DNA of 64,000 nucleotides from Streptomyces flavofungini. GTDB taxonomy: Bacteria > Actinomycetota > Actinomycetes > Streptomycetales > Streptomycetaceae. The notes under the pieces were generated by a model. That model was not told where the DNA came from, did no database searches, and was given only the letters and a program-made list of their open reading frames with translations. Positions 19,020-33,728 of the stretch are shown here, in pieces; within the stretch, counting starts at the first letter, position 1; each line of letters starts with the position of its first letter. The DNA lies in the NCBI RefSeq assembly GCF_030388665.1, contig NZ_CP128846.1:1302001-1366000 (forward strand), written 5' to 3'. The translations under genes were made by a program, and so were the position numbers.

Positions 19020-20252
19020 TCAAGCGGTGGCGGCGCCGAAGCGCAGCGGCAGGACGTCGGGCCCCGAGACGCCCGTCGAGGGCCGCCAGGTGATCGGTCC
19101 CGCGACCTCGGGCGGTCCGAGGCGGGCCGCGAGCGCCTCGAAGGCCTCGGCGAGTTCGACGCGGGCCAGGGCCGCCCCCAGGCAGTAGTGCGCGCCGCCG
19201 CCGAAGGCCAGCGGGGACGCCTCCCGCCGCACCGTGATGTCGAAGGCGTCGCCGCCCTCGAACACCAGCGGGTCGCGCTGCGCCGAGTGGGCGCACAGCC
19301 AGACGGGGGTGCCCGCCTGGATGCGCAGGTCGTTGACGGAGAAGTCCTCGGCCGCCGACTTGGTGGCCACGACCGTCGTGGTGGGGCACCAGCGCAGCAC
19401 CTCCTCGACCGCCCGGGTGACCGGTTCGGGGCCCTCGCGCAGCAGCGGCCACTGCTCGGGGTGCGCGGCGAACGCGACCATGGCGTGGCCGAGTTGGTGG
19501 CTCGTGGTCTGGTACCCGGCGACGAGCAGGGTCGCGATGAGGGTGCGCAGCTCGCGGTCGTCGAGGGCGCCGTCCTCCTGCTGGGCGCGCAGGATGTCGG
19601 AGAACAGGTCGTCGCCGGGGTTCGCCTTGCGCTCCCGGATCACGGTCTCGAAGTAGTCGTACATGCCCGCGAGGCCTTCCTCGACCTCGCCGACCCTGCT
19701 CTGGTCGGGGCCGAGGGCGAGGACCAGGTTGGTGTTCTTGCACCAGCGGCCGACGACCGCGTGGTCCTTGGCGGGGAAGCCGAGCAGTTCGCAGACGACG
19801 GCCGCGGGCAGCGGGTCGGCGAACGCGGCCACGAAGTCGCGCTCGGCCCCGTCGGCGAGCTCGTCGGCGAGGCGCTGCGCGGTGGCGCGGATGAAGGGCC
19901 GCAGCGCGGTGATGCGGCGGGACGTGAACGCGTGCGAGACCAGACCGCGCAGCCTGCGGTGGTCGGGTCCCTCCAGGCTCTGCATGAAGTCCCGCATGAA
20001 CTCGCGCACGAGGCCTTCGGAGGGGCCGACCAGGTCCACGACGTCACGGAAGCCCGAGACGAGCCGCGGGTCCCTGGAGAGGCTGTGGGCCTCCGCGTAC
20101 CGCAGGACGAGCAGGCCCAGGGGGGTCCCCGCGACCCAGGACCGCTCCCTGGCCTCGGCCACCTCGGGCGAGTCCCAGGCGAAATCCGGCACGGTGATGT
20201 CCAGGAACGGCAGGTCCTGCCACGACGTCCCGGACTCTGCGACGCTCGACAT
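19020..20252 (-). CDS. norH: Cytochrome P450, AurH/NorH-like tetrahydrofuran-forming oxygenase
   Basis: 410 aa from the ATG at 20252, which follows GGGAAGGA; a longer frame to 20300 has no comparable ribosome site. Motifs: C-helix PDHRR at 96-100, I-helix AGYQTT at 245-250, ExxR at E284-R287, haem loop FGGGAHYC at 350-357 with Cys357 as thiolate ligand. In aureothin biosynthesis AurH performs two successive oxidations on deoxyaureothin, on the chain and its methyl branch, to close the tetrahydrofuran ring; the same role is inferred here from context. It is the first gene after a SARP-type promoter and is followed 82 bp later by PKS2. It needs ferredoxin partners that are not encoded nearby. 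Confidence 0.93.
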   Translation of the reverse strand: MSSVAESGTSWQDLPFLDITVPDFAWDSPEVAEARERSWVAGTPLGLLVLRYAEAHSLSRDPRLVSGFRDVVDLVGPSEGLVREFMRDFMQSLEGPDHRRLRGLVSHAFTSRRITALRPFIRATAQRLADELADGAERDFVAAFADPLPAAVVCELLGFPAKDHAVVGRWCKNTNLVLALGPDQSRVGEVEEGLAGMYDYFETVIRERKANPGDDLFSDILRAQQEDGALDDRELRTLIATLLVAGYQTTSHQLGHAMVAFAAHPEQWPLLREGPEPVTRAVEEVLRWCPTTTVVATKSAAEDFSVNDLRIQAGTPVWLCAHSAQRDPLVFEGGDAFDITVRREASPLAFGGGAHYCLGAALARVELAEAFEALAARLGPPEVAGPITWRPSTGVSGPDVLPLRFGAATA

Positions 20253-20298
20253 ACGGGGTCCTTCCCTCGGCGAAAAGGCGGGTGCGCTGCCGCACCGC

Positions 20299-20348
20299 AT
20301 TGTGTGCAGTGGCTCTTGGGCGCTTCTTGGAGTCGGCTTGGATCTTGG
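20299..20348 (-). promoter_or_regulatory. SARP-type promoter driving the P450-PKS2-PKS3-PKS4 operon
   Basis: On the minus strand CCAAG occurs at 20341-20337, 20330-20326 and 20319-20315, spaced exactly 11 bp, with a fourth CCAAG at 20348-20344. The last heptamer (CCAAGAG, ending at 20313) is followed after exactly 8 bp by CACAAT at 20304-20299, a plausible -10. Known SARP operators are heptamer direct repeats 11 bp apart ending 8 bp upstream of the -10. The site lies ~50 bp upstream of the P450 start. The presumed ligand is the SARP encoded at 33729-34547. Confidence 0.75.
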
Positions 20349-20405
20349 CTTCGTCCGCGGTCCGGTACGGCCGCGGGGCCCCGGGGCGCTGCCGGGACCG
20401 GTGGG

Positions 20406-21272
20406 TCACAGGGGTTCGGCGGGCACGCCGGCGTACAAGGTCCGCAGGGTCGTGAGGAGTTCGGGGTCCACGGGCAGGGCCGTGCCGTCGACGGCGGCGA
20501 CGGGCCGCACGCCGAAGGCCGCGTTGGTGGCGAACACACCGCGCAGGGCGCCGAGTTCGCCGCGCGTGACGGGCGCGTCGAGCGTGGGTACGCCCCCGGC
20601 GGTGGCGGCCTCGCGCAGGAGGCGCGCGGTGACGCCGGGCAGGCAGGCCGCGCGGGGCCACAGGAGCCGGGTGCCGTCCCAGCAGCAGATGGTGAAGGTG
20701 GTGCCTTCCTGGACCCGCCCGTCGCGGTCGAGCAGCAGGGCGTCGTCGAAGCCACGCCGCCGGGCGTCCCCGCGCAGCCGCAGCGCGCCGAAGAGCCCGG
20801 TGTGCTTCACCTCCGGCAGGTCACGGACGTAGGTGGCGGTGGCCAGGCGGAGCGGGGGCGGTACGTCCGGTGGTGCGGGCCGCGTGCTGATCAGCGCGAG
20901 AGGGGTCAGGCCCTCGGGGCAGTCCAAGCTCATCTCCGGCGCGCACACGGTCACCCGTACGGTCACGGGCCCCTCGCTGCGCTCCGCGACGCGCCGCAGC
21001 GCTCCGCGTACCGCGCGGGTGTCGAGGTCCGCGGCGAACAGCGTCCGGCAGTCGTCGGCGAGGCGCCGCAGGTGGAGGGCGAGCCCGCGGGCGCGGCCGT
21101 GCTCCACGCGCAGGGTGGTGAAGTGGCCGTAGTTGTAGAGGGCGAGGGCGGCCAGGTCGTCGGCGGTGGCGGGCCGTCCGTCGAGCCGCGTGACCCTCGG
21201 ACCGCGAGACCGCAGGCCCTCCCCCGCCGCGCCCGCCTCCCCCGCCACGCCCGCCGCCCGTTCACCCCTCAC
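20406..21272 (-). CDS. pabC: 4-amino-4-deoxychorismate lyase (PabC-like, class IV PLP enzyme)
   Basis: 288 aa, GTG start at 21272 overlapping the end of the ADC synthase gene by 11 bp, so translational coupling is likely. It is a fold-type IV PLP enzyme: the Schiff-base lysine is K156 in the segment DLPEVKHTGLFGALRLRG, and a conserved Glu lies in GRVQEGTTF. Enzymes of this class paired with PabAB release pyruvate from ADC to give p-aminobenzoate. The family also includes branched-chain and D-amino-acid aminotransferases, so the lyase assignment rests on context, which is strong. The N-terminal ~25 residues are Gly/Ala-rich and could be an over-extension; a later start cannot be excluded. Confidence 0.85.
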   Translation of the reverse strand: MRGERAAGVAGEAGAAGEGLRSRGPRVTRLDGRPATADDLAALALYNYGHFTTLRVEHGRARGLALHLRRLADDCRTLFAADLDTRAVRGALRRVAERSEGPVTVRVTVCAPEMSLDCPEGLTPLALISTRPAPPDVPPPLRLATATYVRDLPEVKHTGLFGALRLRGDARRRGFDDALLLDRDGRVQEGTTFTICCWDGTRLLWPRAACLPGVTARLLREAATAGGVPTLDAPVTRGELGALRGVFATNAAFGVRPVAAVDGTALPVDPELLTTLRTLYAGVPAEPL

Positions 21273-23358
21273 GCGGCTCCTCCTCCCGCTCGGCCGTCGC
21301 GGTCAGGAGCGCGTGCGCCCGCACCAACGCCCGCCCCTTGAGGAGCACTTCGTCGAACTCGTCGGCCGGGTCGGAGTCGAGGACGATGGCGCCGCCCGCG
21401 CCGATGACCGTGCCGGTGCCGGAGGTCACGGCGGTGCGGATCACGATGTTGAGGTCCGCGCCGCCGCAGAGCCCGAAGTAGCCGATGGTGCCCGAGTAGA
21501 TGCCCCGCGCCTCCTGCTCCAGGCGGTCGATGATGGCCATGGTGCGCAGCTTCGGGGCGCCCGTCATGGAGCCGCCGGGAAAGCAGGCGCGGACGCAGGC
21601 GACCGGGTCCACGTCGCGGCGCAGCCGGCCCCGGACCGTCGTGACGAGCTGGTGCACGGTCGCGTACGACTCGGTCACCATGTACGCCGGTACGTCGACG
21701 GAGCCCACCTCGCACACCCGGCCCAGGTCGTTGCGGAGCAGGTCGACGATCATGAGGTTCTCGGCGCGGGTCTTGGCCGACGCGGTCAGGGAACGGCGCA
21801 GGCGCTCGTCGCTCGCGGGGTCAGCGCCCCGGGGCGCGGTGCCCTTGATCGGCTTGCTCTCCACGGTCCCGTCGCGGTCGACGCGCAGGAACCGCTCCGG
21901 GGACGAGCAGACGACGCCGACCGCGCCGAGGCGCAGATAGGCGCTGTAGGGCGCGGGGTTGAGGCGCCGCAGGAGCAGGTGGTAGGCGAGCGGGTCGGGC
22001 AGGGCGGGGAGCCGCATCCGGTTGGTCAGGCAGATCTCGTAGCTCTCTCCGCTGCGCAGTTCCCTGAGGCAGTCCTCGATGTCGTCGACGTAGTCGGCGC
22101 GGGCGCGGGCGAGGACGGCGGTGTCCGCCGGTGCCGCGGCCGCCGGGTCCGGGGGGCCGACGGGGGCGGTGTCGGGCAGGTCGCGGGCGTGGCGGGCCGT
22201 CCGGGCCACCCAGGAGCGGGCGGCTGCCTCTTCGGGGCCGGGGCCGCTCAGGGCGAGGACGTAGGTGCGGTCCTCCTGGTGGTCCACCGCGATCAGCCGG
22301 TCGGCGAACATCCACACGGCGTCCGGCGTCTCGGCGCGGTGGGCGTTGGGGCTGCCGCACTCGGCCTTCAGCTCGTACCCGAAGTAGCCGACGTAGCCGC
22401 CGTTGAGGTCGAAGGGGAGGTCCGCAGCGCCGACCGGGCGGGTGCGCAGGCGGTCCTGGAGCACGTCGAAGACGGTGCCGTCCTCGGTGTGTTCGCCGGT
22501 GGCGTCGTGGACCGTGACCGCGTTCTCGCCGGTGCGGTACGTCAGGGTCTCGGCGAGGGGGCCGGAGTCGTCGCCGAGGAAGGAGAAGCGGGCCCCGCCG
22601 ACGCCGGGGGCGCTGCTGTCGAGCCAGAAGGCGTGCTCGCTGCCGGAGAACAGCGTGGTGAAGAGCGCCGCGGTGTCCACGGCCCGGTCGACGACCTCGA
22701 CGGTCAGGTCGAGGCGCGCGGCCTTGGCGGTCTCGGGCGGGCGGGCCCAGGGCGCGTACTCCGGTGGCGGGGCGGCGTAGTGGCCGCCTATGAGCTCGGC
22801 GAAGTTCCGCAGGAGCTGGGCGCCCCACTCGCTCGCCACGGACTCCGGGTGGAACTGCAGGCCCCAGCGCGGCAGTTCGTCGTGGCGCAGCGCCATGACG
22901 GTCCCGTCCTCCGCCCAGGCGGTGGCGCGCAGGGCCCGCGGCAGGGGTTCGGTGACGCGCAGCGAGTGGTAGCGCACCGCCGTGAAGTGCTGCGGCAGGC
23001 CGTCGAACAGGTCCTCGCCGCCGTGCCTGACCCGGGTCAGATGGCCGTGCCGCGGCGCTCCCGGGACCACCTGCCCGCCGTAGTGGTGGGCGATGGCCTG
23101 GTGGCCGAGGCACACCCCGAGGACCGGCACGTCCCGCCAGCGGTCCAGGAGGCCCTGGCAGAAGCCGAGGTCGGTGGGGCGCTGGGGCCGGCCGGGCCCC
23201 GGTGAGATCACCACGCAGTCGAACGCCGCCGGGTCCTGACGCGTCCAGGACGGGTCGTCGTTGACCAGGACCGTGGGCTCCTTGCCGTACACCCGGGCGA
23301 GGAGTTGGAACAGGTTGTAGGTGTAGGAGTCGTAGTTGTCTATCAGCAGCGCACGCAT
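21262..23358 (-). CDS. norG: Fused aminodeoxychorismate synthase (PabA-PabB), AurG/NorG-like
   Basis: 698 aa. The N-terminal glutamine amidotransferase (1-195) has the triad Cys83 in GVCLGHQ, His170 and Glu172 in LQFHPES. The C-terminal chorismate-binding part (~215-690) carries PIKGT with Lys505. That lysine separates ADC synthases (PIKGT) from anthranilate synthases (PIAGT). The product, with the downstream lyase, is p-aminobenzoate, the precursor of the p-nitrobenzoate starter. Such fused PabAB genes mark PABA-primed antibiotic clusters, distinct from folate genes. It sits 64 bp behind PKS1 in the same direction, with AAGGAA before its ATG. Confidence 0.95.
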   Translation of the reverse strand: MRALLIDNYDSYTYNLFQLLARVYGKEPTVLVNDDPSWTRQDPAAFDCVVISPGPGRPQRPTDLGFCQGLLDRWRDVPVLGVCLGHQAIAHHYGGQVVPGAPRHGHLTRVRHGGEDLFDGLPQHFTAVRYHSLRVTEPLPRALRATAWAEDGTVMALRHDELPRWGLQFHPESVASEWGAQLLRNFAELIGGHYAAPPPEYAPWARPPETAKAARLDLTVEVVDRAVDTAALFTTLFSGSEHAFWLDSSAPGVGGARFSFLGDDSGPLAETLTYRTGENAVTVHDATGEHTEDGTVFDVLQDRLRTRPVGAADLPFDLNGGYVGYFGYELKAECGSPNAHRAETPDAVWMFADRLIAVDHQEDRTYVLALSGPGPEEAAARSWVARTARHARDLPDTAPVGPPDPAAAAPADTAVLARARADYVDDIEDCLRELRSGESYEICLTNRMRLPALPDPLAYHLLLRRLNPAPYSAYLRLGAVGVVCSSPERFLRVDRDGTVESKPIKGTAPRGADPASDERLRRSLTASAKTRAENLMIVDLLRNDLGRVCEVGSVDVPAYMVTESYATVHQLVTTVRGRLRRDVDPVACVRACFPGGSMTGAPKLRTMAIIDRLEQEARGIYSGTIGYFGLCGGADLNIVIRTAVTSGTGTVIGAGGAIVLDSDPADEFDEVLLKGRALVRAHALLTATAEREEEPREG

Positions 23359-23422
23359 CGAGCGGTTCCTTGTCAGGTTCGAGCGGGACCGGATCGTTCC
23401 GGTTCGGCGCGCCGGAGACGGC

Positions 23423-29449
<6,027 letters not shown>

Positions 29450-29735
29450 TGCTTCCTTCCTTGCGGGGTACGGCGGCCGGGAACGGGCGCTGCGGCGCGA
29501 CGGGACGTCCCCTCCCCCGTCGGGCCGGGCGGCGTGATCGTCCGTACGGGCGGCGCGGGCGTTACCGAACGCGGGGGCGCCGTCGGGAAGGCGGGCGTCG
29601 TCGGACGCGCGGGCGCCGTCGGGAGCGGAGCCGCTGTCGGACACGCGGCCGCCGCCCGACACCTGCCCACCGTCCCCGTCCCGCGCCGCGTCGTGCGGCG
29701 CACGCCGAGCCCGGCGCCCCCGGACGGCCCAGGCC

Positions 29736-30800
29736 TCATCGCCCCGCCAGCGCCCGTGCGGTGTCCGGCTCCGCCGGGGCGAGGCTGTGCAGCATCCGGG
29801 TGGTCCGCTGGACGAGCGCGCCGAACGCGTCCGGCGTGATGGCCTGTTCGCCGTCGCACAGCGCTGCGTGGCCCGCCTCGTCGACGTCGACCATGACGCC
29901 GTCGGCCCCGGCGGCAGCGGCAGCCGCGGCGAGGGGGGCCACCAGGTCGCTGCGGCCGCACGCGTGGCTGGGGTCGACGATCACCGGGAGGTGGCTGAGC
30001 CGCTTCGCCAGCGGCACCGCGCTGATGTCCAGGGTGAACCGGGTCGAGTCGCCGTGGGCGCGGACGCCGCGTTCGCAGAGCAGCACCCTGCCGTTGCCCG
30101 CGGCGAGCAGGTACTCGGCGCCGTTGAGCCACTCCGGCACCGTGCAGCCGAAGCCGCGTTTGAGGAGCACCGGACGACCTGTGAGCGCCACTTCGTGCAG
30201 CAGCGCGAAGTTCTGCGCGTTGCGGGCGCCGATCTGCAGGACGTGCGCGACGCCGGCGACGGCCTCGACGTGTGCGGGGTCGACGACCTCCGTGACGACG
30301 CCGAGCCCGGTCTCGGCGGACGCGTCGCGGAGCAGGTCGAGGCCGTCCTTGCCGATGCCCTGGAACGCGTACGGCGAGGTGCGGGGCTTGAACGCGCCGC
30401 CCCGCAGCAGGTGCGCGCCCCGCTCCCGCACGGCCCGTGCCACGCCGAGGAGCTGGGCCTCGCTCTCCACGGCGCACGGCCCCGCGATCCAGGTGAAGCG
30501 CCCGCCGCCCACGGTGCAGTCGTCCGACACCCGCACGGCGCTCGGCTCGCCCGCGGCGGCCAGGCTGCCGAGCGGCGGCGCGTCGGTGCTGTCGACGACC
30601 GACTCGACCGCACCGGTGGCGCGCAGCAGGTCCACGAACTCCCTGCCCTCCGGCGATGCCGCGGCGAGGTCGGGGAAGGTGACCAGGGTGTGGCGTCCGG
30701 CCCGGCAGTGGAACGAGCGGTGGCCGCGGTGGCGCCACGCGGAGGTCAGTCGGCTCCGCTCGGCTGTGGGCACGTCGGGACGGAGACGGGCAACGATCAT
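29736..30800 (-). CDS. 3-deoxy-D-arabino-heptulosonate 7-phosphate (DAHP) synthase, type I-beta
   Basis: 354 aa, ATG at 30800 behind AAAGGTGA. An N-terminal ~95 residue ferredoxin-like part precedes a TIM barrel with GPCAVES (107-113), [11 protein letters not shown] (138-148), GARNAQNF (191-198), VLLKRGFG (211-218) and DPSHACGR (276-283); these include the PEP/E4P site and metal ligands Cys109 and His279. It catalyses the first shikimate step from PEP and erythrose-4-phosphate. Streptomyces primary metabolism normally uses the unrelated plant-like type II enzyme, so this copy is probably dedicated to feeding PABA. It lies between the N-oxygenase gene (51 bp) and PKS1 in the same operon. The 286 bp downstream of it before PKS1 show only GC-rich imperfect repeats. 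Confidence 0.93.
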   Translation of the reverse strand: MIVARLRPDVPTAERSRLTSAWRHRGHRSFHCRAGRHTLVTFPDLAAASPEGREFVDLLRATGAVESVVDSTDAPPLGSLAAAGEPSAVRVSDDCTVGGGRFTWIAGPCAVESEAQLLGVARAVRERGAHLLRGGAFKPRTSPYAFQGIGKDGLDLLRDASAETGLGVVTEVVDPAHVEAVAGVAHVLQIGARNAQNFALLHEVALTGRPVLLKRGFGCTVPEWLNGAEYLLAAGNGRVLLCERGVRAHGDSTRFTLDISAVPLAKRLSHLPVIVDPSHACGRSDLVAPLAAAAAAAGADGVMVDVDEAGHAALCDGEQAITPDAFGALVQRTTRMLHSLAPAEPDTARALAGR

Positions 30801-30851
30801 CGGGTCACCTTTCTGCGCCGTGGCGGCGGTGCGGGGCGGGGTCCGGGAGCC

Positions 30852-31865
30852 TCATCGCTGCCGCCCCACTCCGGGCGACCACTCGGGCCGTTCGGGGAAG
30901 TCGAAGTCGACCGCGTCGGCGACCCCCAGCTGTTCGGCCATCCGCTGGGCGCCGGAGAAGTCGCGGACGAGCCGCCGCCCCGACGGCGTCGCGCGCAGGT
31001 CGGCCACGATCTCGTCGGCGCCCTCGATGCCCGCGGTGACCAGTTCGAGCCGGAGCGTGGACAGGTCCTGCTCGGCGAACGCCTCCAGGGCCAGCGGCAG
31101 ACAGCGCACCAGCGCGGCGCGCTGCTCGGCGTTCATGCGGGCGTACAGCTCCCGGACGACCTCGATGACGATCGAGCCGTGCGCCGTCTCGTCCCGCAGG
31201 TGCAGCGTGGTGATCAGGGAGTGCAGGGGCTGGATCGAGTCGTCCCTGGCGAGCAGCGCGAGCAGCGAGTTGATGCAGGTCTCCGCCACCGCGCCCCACA
31301 CCAGGACGGCGACGTCCCGCTCCCACTGCTCCGGCATCGCAGCGAGCACGGCGCGCAGCCGCCGGTAGGTGACGAGTTCGGGCTGCGCGGGCCGGCTGCG
31401 CACGCCGCGCAGCCGGCGGGTGCGGGAGATGGCGAGCATGTGCATGTACGTGTGGAAGCTCTCGTCGACGACGGCCTGCTGCACGCCCTGACGCATCAGG
31501 GGGTGGTCGCTGCCGGGCAGGACGCCGCGCATGACGAGGTCGAACGCGGGCTCCGCTATGAGGTGTTCGGTGGCGATGACGCGTTCGTTGTAGCCGATCC
31601 ACAGGCCCGTCAGGACGCGCTCGCGCCGCTCGGGGGCGGCTGCGAGGAACCGGGGGTGCTCGGCGAACGGCACCATCCGCAGCGGGTAGTCCGGCACCCC
31701 GGGGTCGTACCCGCCCTGCTCGTCGAGGGCGCCGGGGCTGGTCGTGACCGCGGCCCGTCGCGGCCAGGCGGCCACGAGGCGGCGCAGGGTCGCGCTGCCG
31801 ACGCCGTCCTCCTCGGCCCACCCTCTGGCCGCCCAGGTGGTCGCCACGCCCGACTCCTCGCGCAT
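30852..31865 (-). CDS. norF: p-Aminobenzoate N-oxygenase, AurF/NorF-like di-iron enzyme
   Basis: 337 aa, ATG at 31865 behind GGGAGG. The sequence follows AurF closely from its first residues (MREE...ATTWAARGW) to its end (DAVDFDFPERPEWSP). All seven iron ligands known for AurF have counterparts: E100, E135, H138, E195, H222, E226, H229, in the motifs NERVIATEHL, VDESFHTYMHM, AETCIN and LRDETAHGS. It oxidises the amino group of PABA in steps to p-nitrobenzoate, the starter unit of aureothin and spectinabilin. It is the first gene of the presumed operon with DAHP synthase, PKS1, ADC synthase and ADC lyase, and is transcribed away from the acyl-CoA ligase gene. Confidence 0.97.
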   Translation of the reverse strand: MREESGVATTWAARGWAEEDGVGSATLRRLVAAWPRRAAVTTSPGALDEQGGYDPGVPDYPLRMVPFAEHPRFLAAAPERRERVLTGLWIGYNERVIATEHLIAEPAFDLVMRGVLPGSDHPLMRQGVQQAVVDESFHTYMHMLAISRTRRLRGVRSRPAQPELVTYRRLRAVLAAMPEQWERDVAVLVWGAVAETCINSLLALLARDDSIQPLHSLITTLHLRDETAHGSIVIEVVRELYARMNAEQRAALVRCLPLALEAFAEQDLSTLRLELVTAGIEGADEIVADLRATPSGRRLVRDFSGAQRMAEQLGVADAVDFDFPERPEWSPGVGRQR

Positions 31866-31901
31866 CAGCCCTCCCGGCCTCGTGGTCCGTGATGCGGCTG
31901 C

Positions 31902-31944
31902 ATCGTCACCGGCCGCACTTGGCGGTTTCTTGAAGGCGACTTGG
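31902..31944 (-). promoter_or_regulatory. SARP-type promoter driving the N-oxygenase-DAHP-PKS1-PabAB-PabC operon
   Basis: On the minus strand CCAAG (31944-31940), TCAAG (31933-31929) and CCAAG (31922-31918) are spaced exactly 11 bp. The last heptamer CCAAGTG ends at 31916 and, after exactly 8 bp, GACGAT at 31907-31902 can serve as -10. Spacing and motif match the site upstream of the P450 gene. It lies ~50 bp upstream of the N-oxygenase start, in the 315-bp region shared with the divergent acyl-CoA ligase gene. Confidence 0.75.
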
Positions 31945-32088
31945 GGACGAGCCGGACGGACTTCTGGATGCGGGCGGCGGATGCCACGATGAGCCGGGCG
32001 CCGCGGTGACGCGGGCCCAAAGGCCCCGGGGGCGGCCTCGCACGCGGAGCGCGTCCGCTGCCCACGCCTGCCCGGGCGCCCCTTGCCT

Positions 32089-32105
32089 GAGTTCTTCCGG
32101 AGTTC
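32089..32105 (+). promoter_or_regulatory. Possible regulator half-sites upstream of the acyl-CoA ligase gene
   Basis: GAGTTC occurs at 32089-32094 and 32100-32105, an 11-bp period as in the two SARP sites, but the motif differs and no convincing -10 lies 8 bp downstream. This is the only repeat seen in the part of the divergent region nearest the ligase. Weak. Confidence 0.3.
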
Positions 32106-32180
32106 CAGACCCTTTGGCTTCGTCGTCCGTCTCCCCAGTCCCCGGCGCCGCGCCGGGCGACGCCACCGTGAGGACGTCTC

Positions 32181-33698
32181 ATGATCGTTCCGCTCACCAT
32201 GGCCGACTTCCTGGACCGCGCCGAGACGGCAGCCGCCACCCGTGTCGCGCTCGTCGACGAGCCGGACCAGCCGTCGGGCCCGGTGCCGACGACGACGTAC
32301 GGACAGCTCCTGCGGCGCGTGCGGGCCTGGCAGGCGGGGCTCGACGCGCTCGGCGTCGGCGCGGGCGAGCGGGTCGCCGTCGTGAGCCCCAACGCGTCCC
32401 GGCTCCTGGAACTGCTCTACGCGATCCCGGCGAGCGGCCGGATCTGCGTACCGGTGAACTACCGGCTCACGCCCGAGGAGATCGCGTACATCCTGCGGCA
32501 GTGCGATGCCTCGGTCGTGTTCGTCGACCCCGACGTCGAGGCCGCGCTCGGATCCGTCGAGGGGCCGAAGCGCTTCGTGCTCGGCGAGCAGACCGACACC
32601 CAGGTCATGCGGTACGACGTGGCGCCGCGCCCGTGGTCGCGGCCCGACGAGAACGCGGTGGCGACCCTCAACTACACGTCGGGGACGTCCGCGCGCCCCA
32701 AGGGCGTCGCCCTGACGCACCGCAACATCTGGCTGAACGCGATGACGTTCGGCGTGCACGCGCGGATCTGGGAACGGGACGTGTACCTGCACACGCTGCC
32801 CACGTTCCACTGCAACGGCTGGGGCGTTCCGTTCCTGCTCGCCGGGCTCGGTGCCAAGCAGGTCCTGCAGCGCCGGATCGACGGCGCGCAGATCCTGCGG
32901 CGGGTGCGGGAGCACGGGGTGACCCTCGCGTTCGGCGCGCCCGCCGTGTGGGACGCCGTGCTGCGGGCGGCGCGGCAGTGGCCGGGGGAGGTTCCCGGCC
33001 GGGGCAGCGTGCGCGTGGTGTGCGCGGGCGCGCCGGTCAGCGACCGCCTGGTGTACCAGGTGGAGCACGAGTTGGGCTGGGAGTTCCACCAGGTGTACGG
33101 CCTGACGGAGACGACGATGCTCACCTTCAACCGGCGTCCGCCGGGCGCGCCCGGGAGCGGCGGGCTGACGCGGGCGGGTGCGCCGGCTCTCGGTGTCCGG
33201 CTGCGCGCCGGGGAGCGGGGCGAGGTCCTCGCCCGCTCGAACATGGTGCTCGACGGCTACTGGCAGGACCCGGCGGCCGACGAAGCGGCGCTGACGGAGG
33301 GGTGGTTCCGCACGGGTGACGTCGGGGAGTTCGACGACGAGGGTCATCTCGTCCTGTTCGACCGTCTGAAGGACGTCATCGTCACCGGGGGCGAGAGCGT
33401 GTCCTCGGTGGAGGTCGAGGACTGCCTGCTCGCCCATCCGGCGGTCGCCGAGGCCGCCGTGATCGGGGTGCCGGACGAGCGCTGGGGCGAGACCGTGAAG
33501 GCGGTGGTGGTGCTCTCGGCGGGGGCGGCGGTCGCAGAGGACGAGCTGATCGCCCACTGCAAGCGGCACCTGGCCCGCTACAAGGCGCCCACTTCCGTGG
33601 ACTTCGCCAAGTCGCTGCCCCGCACCACCAACGGCAAGGTGCGGAAGGGCAGGCTCAGGGAGCCGTACTGGATCGGTCAGGACCGGCGCATCAACTGA
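32181..33698 (+). CDS. norE: ANL-family acyl-CoA ligase, AurE-like, presumed p-nitrobenzoate activation
   Basis: 505 aa, ATG at 32181 behind GAGGA. It is an adenylate-forming enzyme with the P-loop NYTSGTSARPKG, the A5 motif YGLTET, the hinge motif GWFRTGDVGEFDDEG and the C-terminal catalytic lysine region TTNGKVRKGRL. The predicted reaction is ATP-dependent formation of p-nitrobenzoyl-CoA (or adenylate transfer to PKS1), which is needed because PKS1 has no loading domain. It resembles medium-chain fatty-acid ligases, so substrate is inferred from context and the aureothin precedent. It is transcribed convergently with the SARP gene, whose stop is only 30 bp away; no good terminator hairpin is visible between them. 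Confidence 0.88.
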   Translation: MIVPLTMADFLDRAETAAATRVALVDEPDQPSGPVPTTTYGQLLRRVRAWQAGLDALGVGAGERVAVVSPNASRLLELLYAIPASGRICVPVNYRLTPEEIAYILRQCDASVVFVDPDVEAALGSVEGPKRFVLGEQTDTQVMRYDVAPRPWSRPDENAVATLNYTSGTSARPKGVALTHRNIWLNAMTFGVHARIWERDVYLHTLPTFHCNGWGVPFLLAGLGAKQVLQRRIDGAQILRRVREHGVTLAFGAPAVWDAVLRAARQWPGEVPGRGSVRVVCAGAPVSDRLVYQVEHELGWEFHQVYGLTETTMLTFNRRPPGAPGSGGLTRAGAPALGVRLRAGERGEVLARSNMVLDGYWQDPAADEAALTEGWFRTGDVGEFDDEGHLVLFDRLKDVIVTGGESVSSVEVEDCLLAHPAVAEAAVIGVPDERWGETVKAVVVLSAGAAVAEDELIAHCKRHLARYKAPTSVDFAKSLPRTTNGKVRKGRLREPYWIGQDRRIN

Positions 33699-33728
33699 CG
33701 ACGCCCGGCCCTGCCCCGGCGGGTGCCG

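Noticed and set aside
11939..19093. Very long plus-strand open frame (2384 codons) opposite PKS2, with others at 7265-11602, 3310-5487 and 27020-29839
   Set aside because: They are composition shadows: high third-position GC leaves antisense frames open. They lack domain motifs and ribosome sites, while the minus strand encodes full PKS domains.
32181..33569. Minus-strand open frame (905 codons) joining the N-oxygenase gene to DNA opposite the acyl-CoA ligase
   Set aside because: The upstream part is antisense to the ligase and has no motifs. The N-oxygenase starts at 31865 with a good ribosome site and a full AurF-like N-terminus.
33699..33728. Terminator between the acyl-CoA ligase and SARP genes
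   Set aside because: Only a short CCGG/CCGG pairing is possible; no convincing stem in 30 bp.
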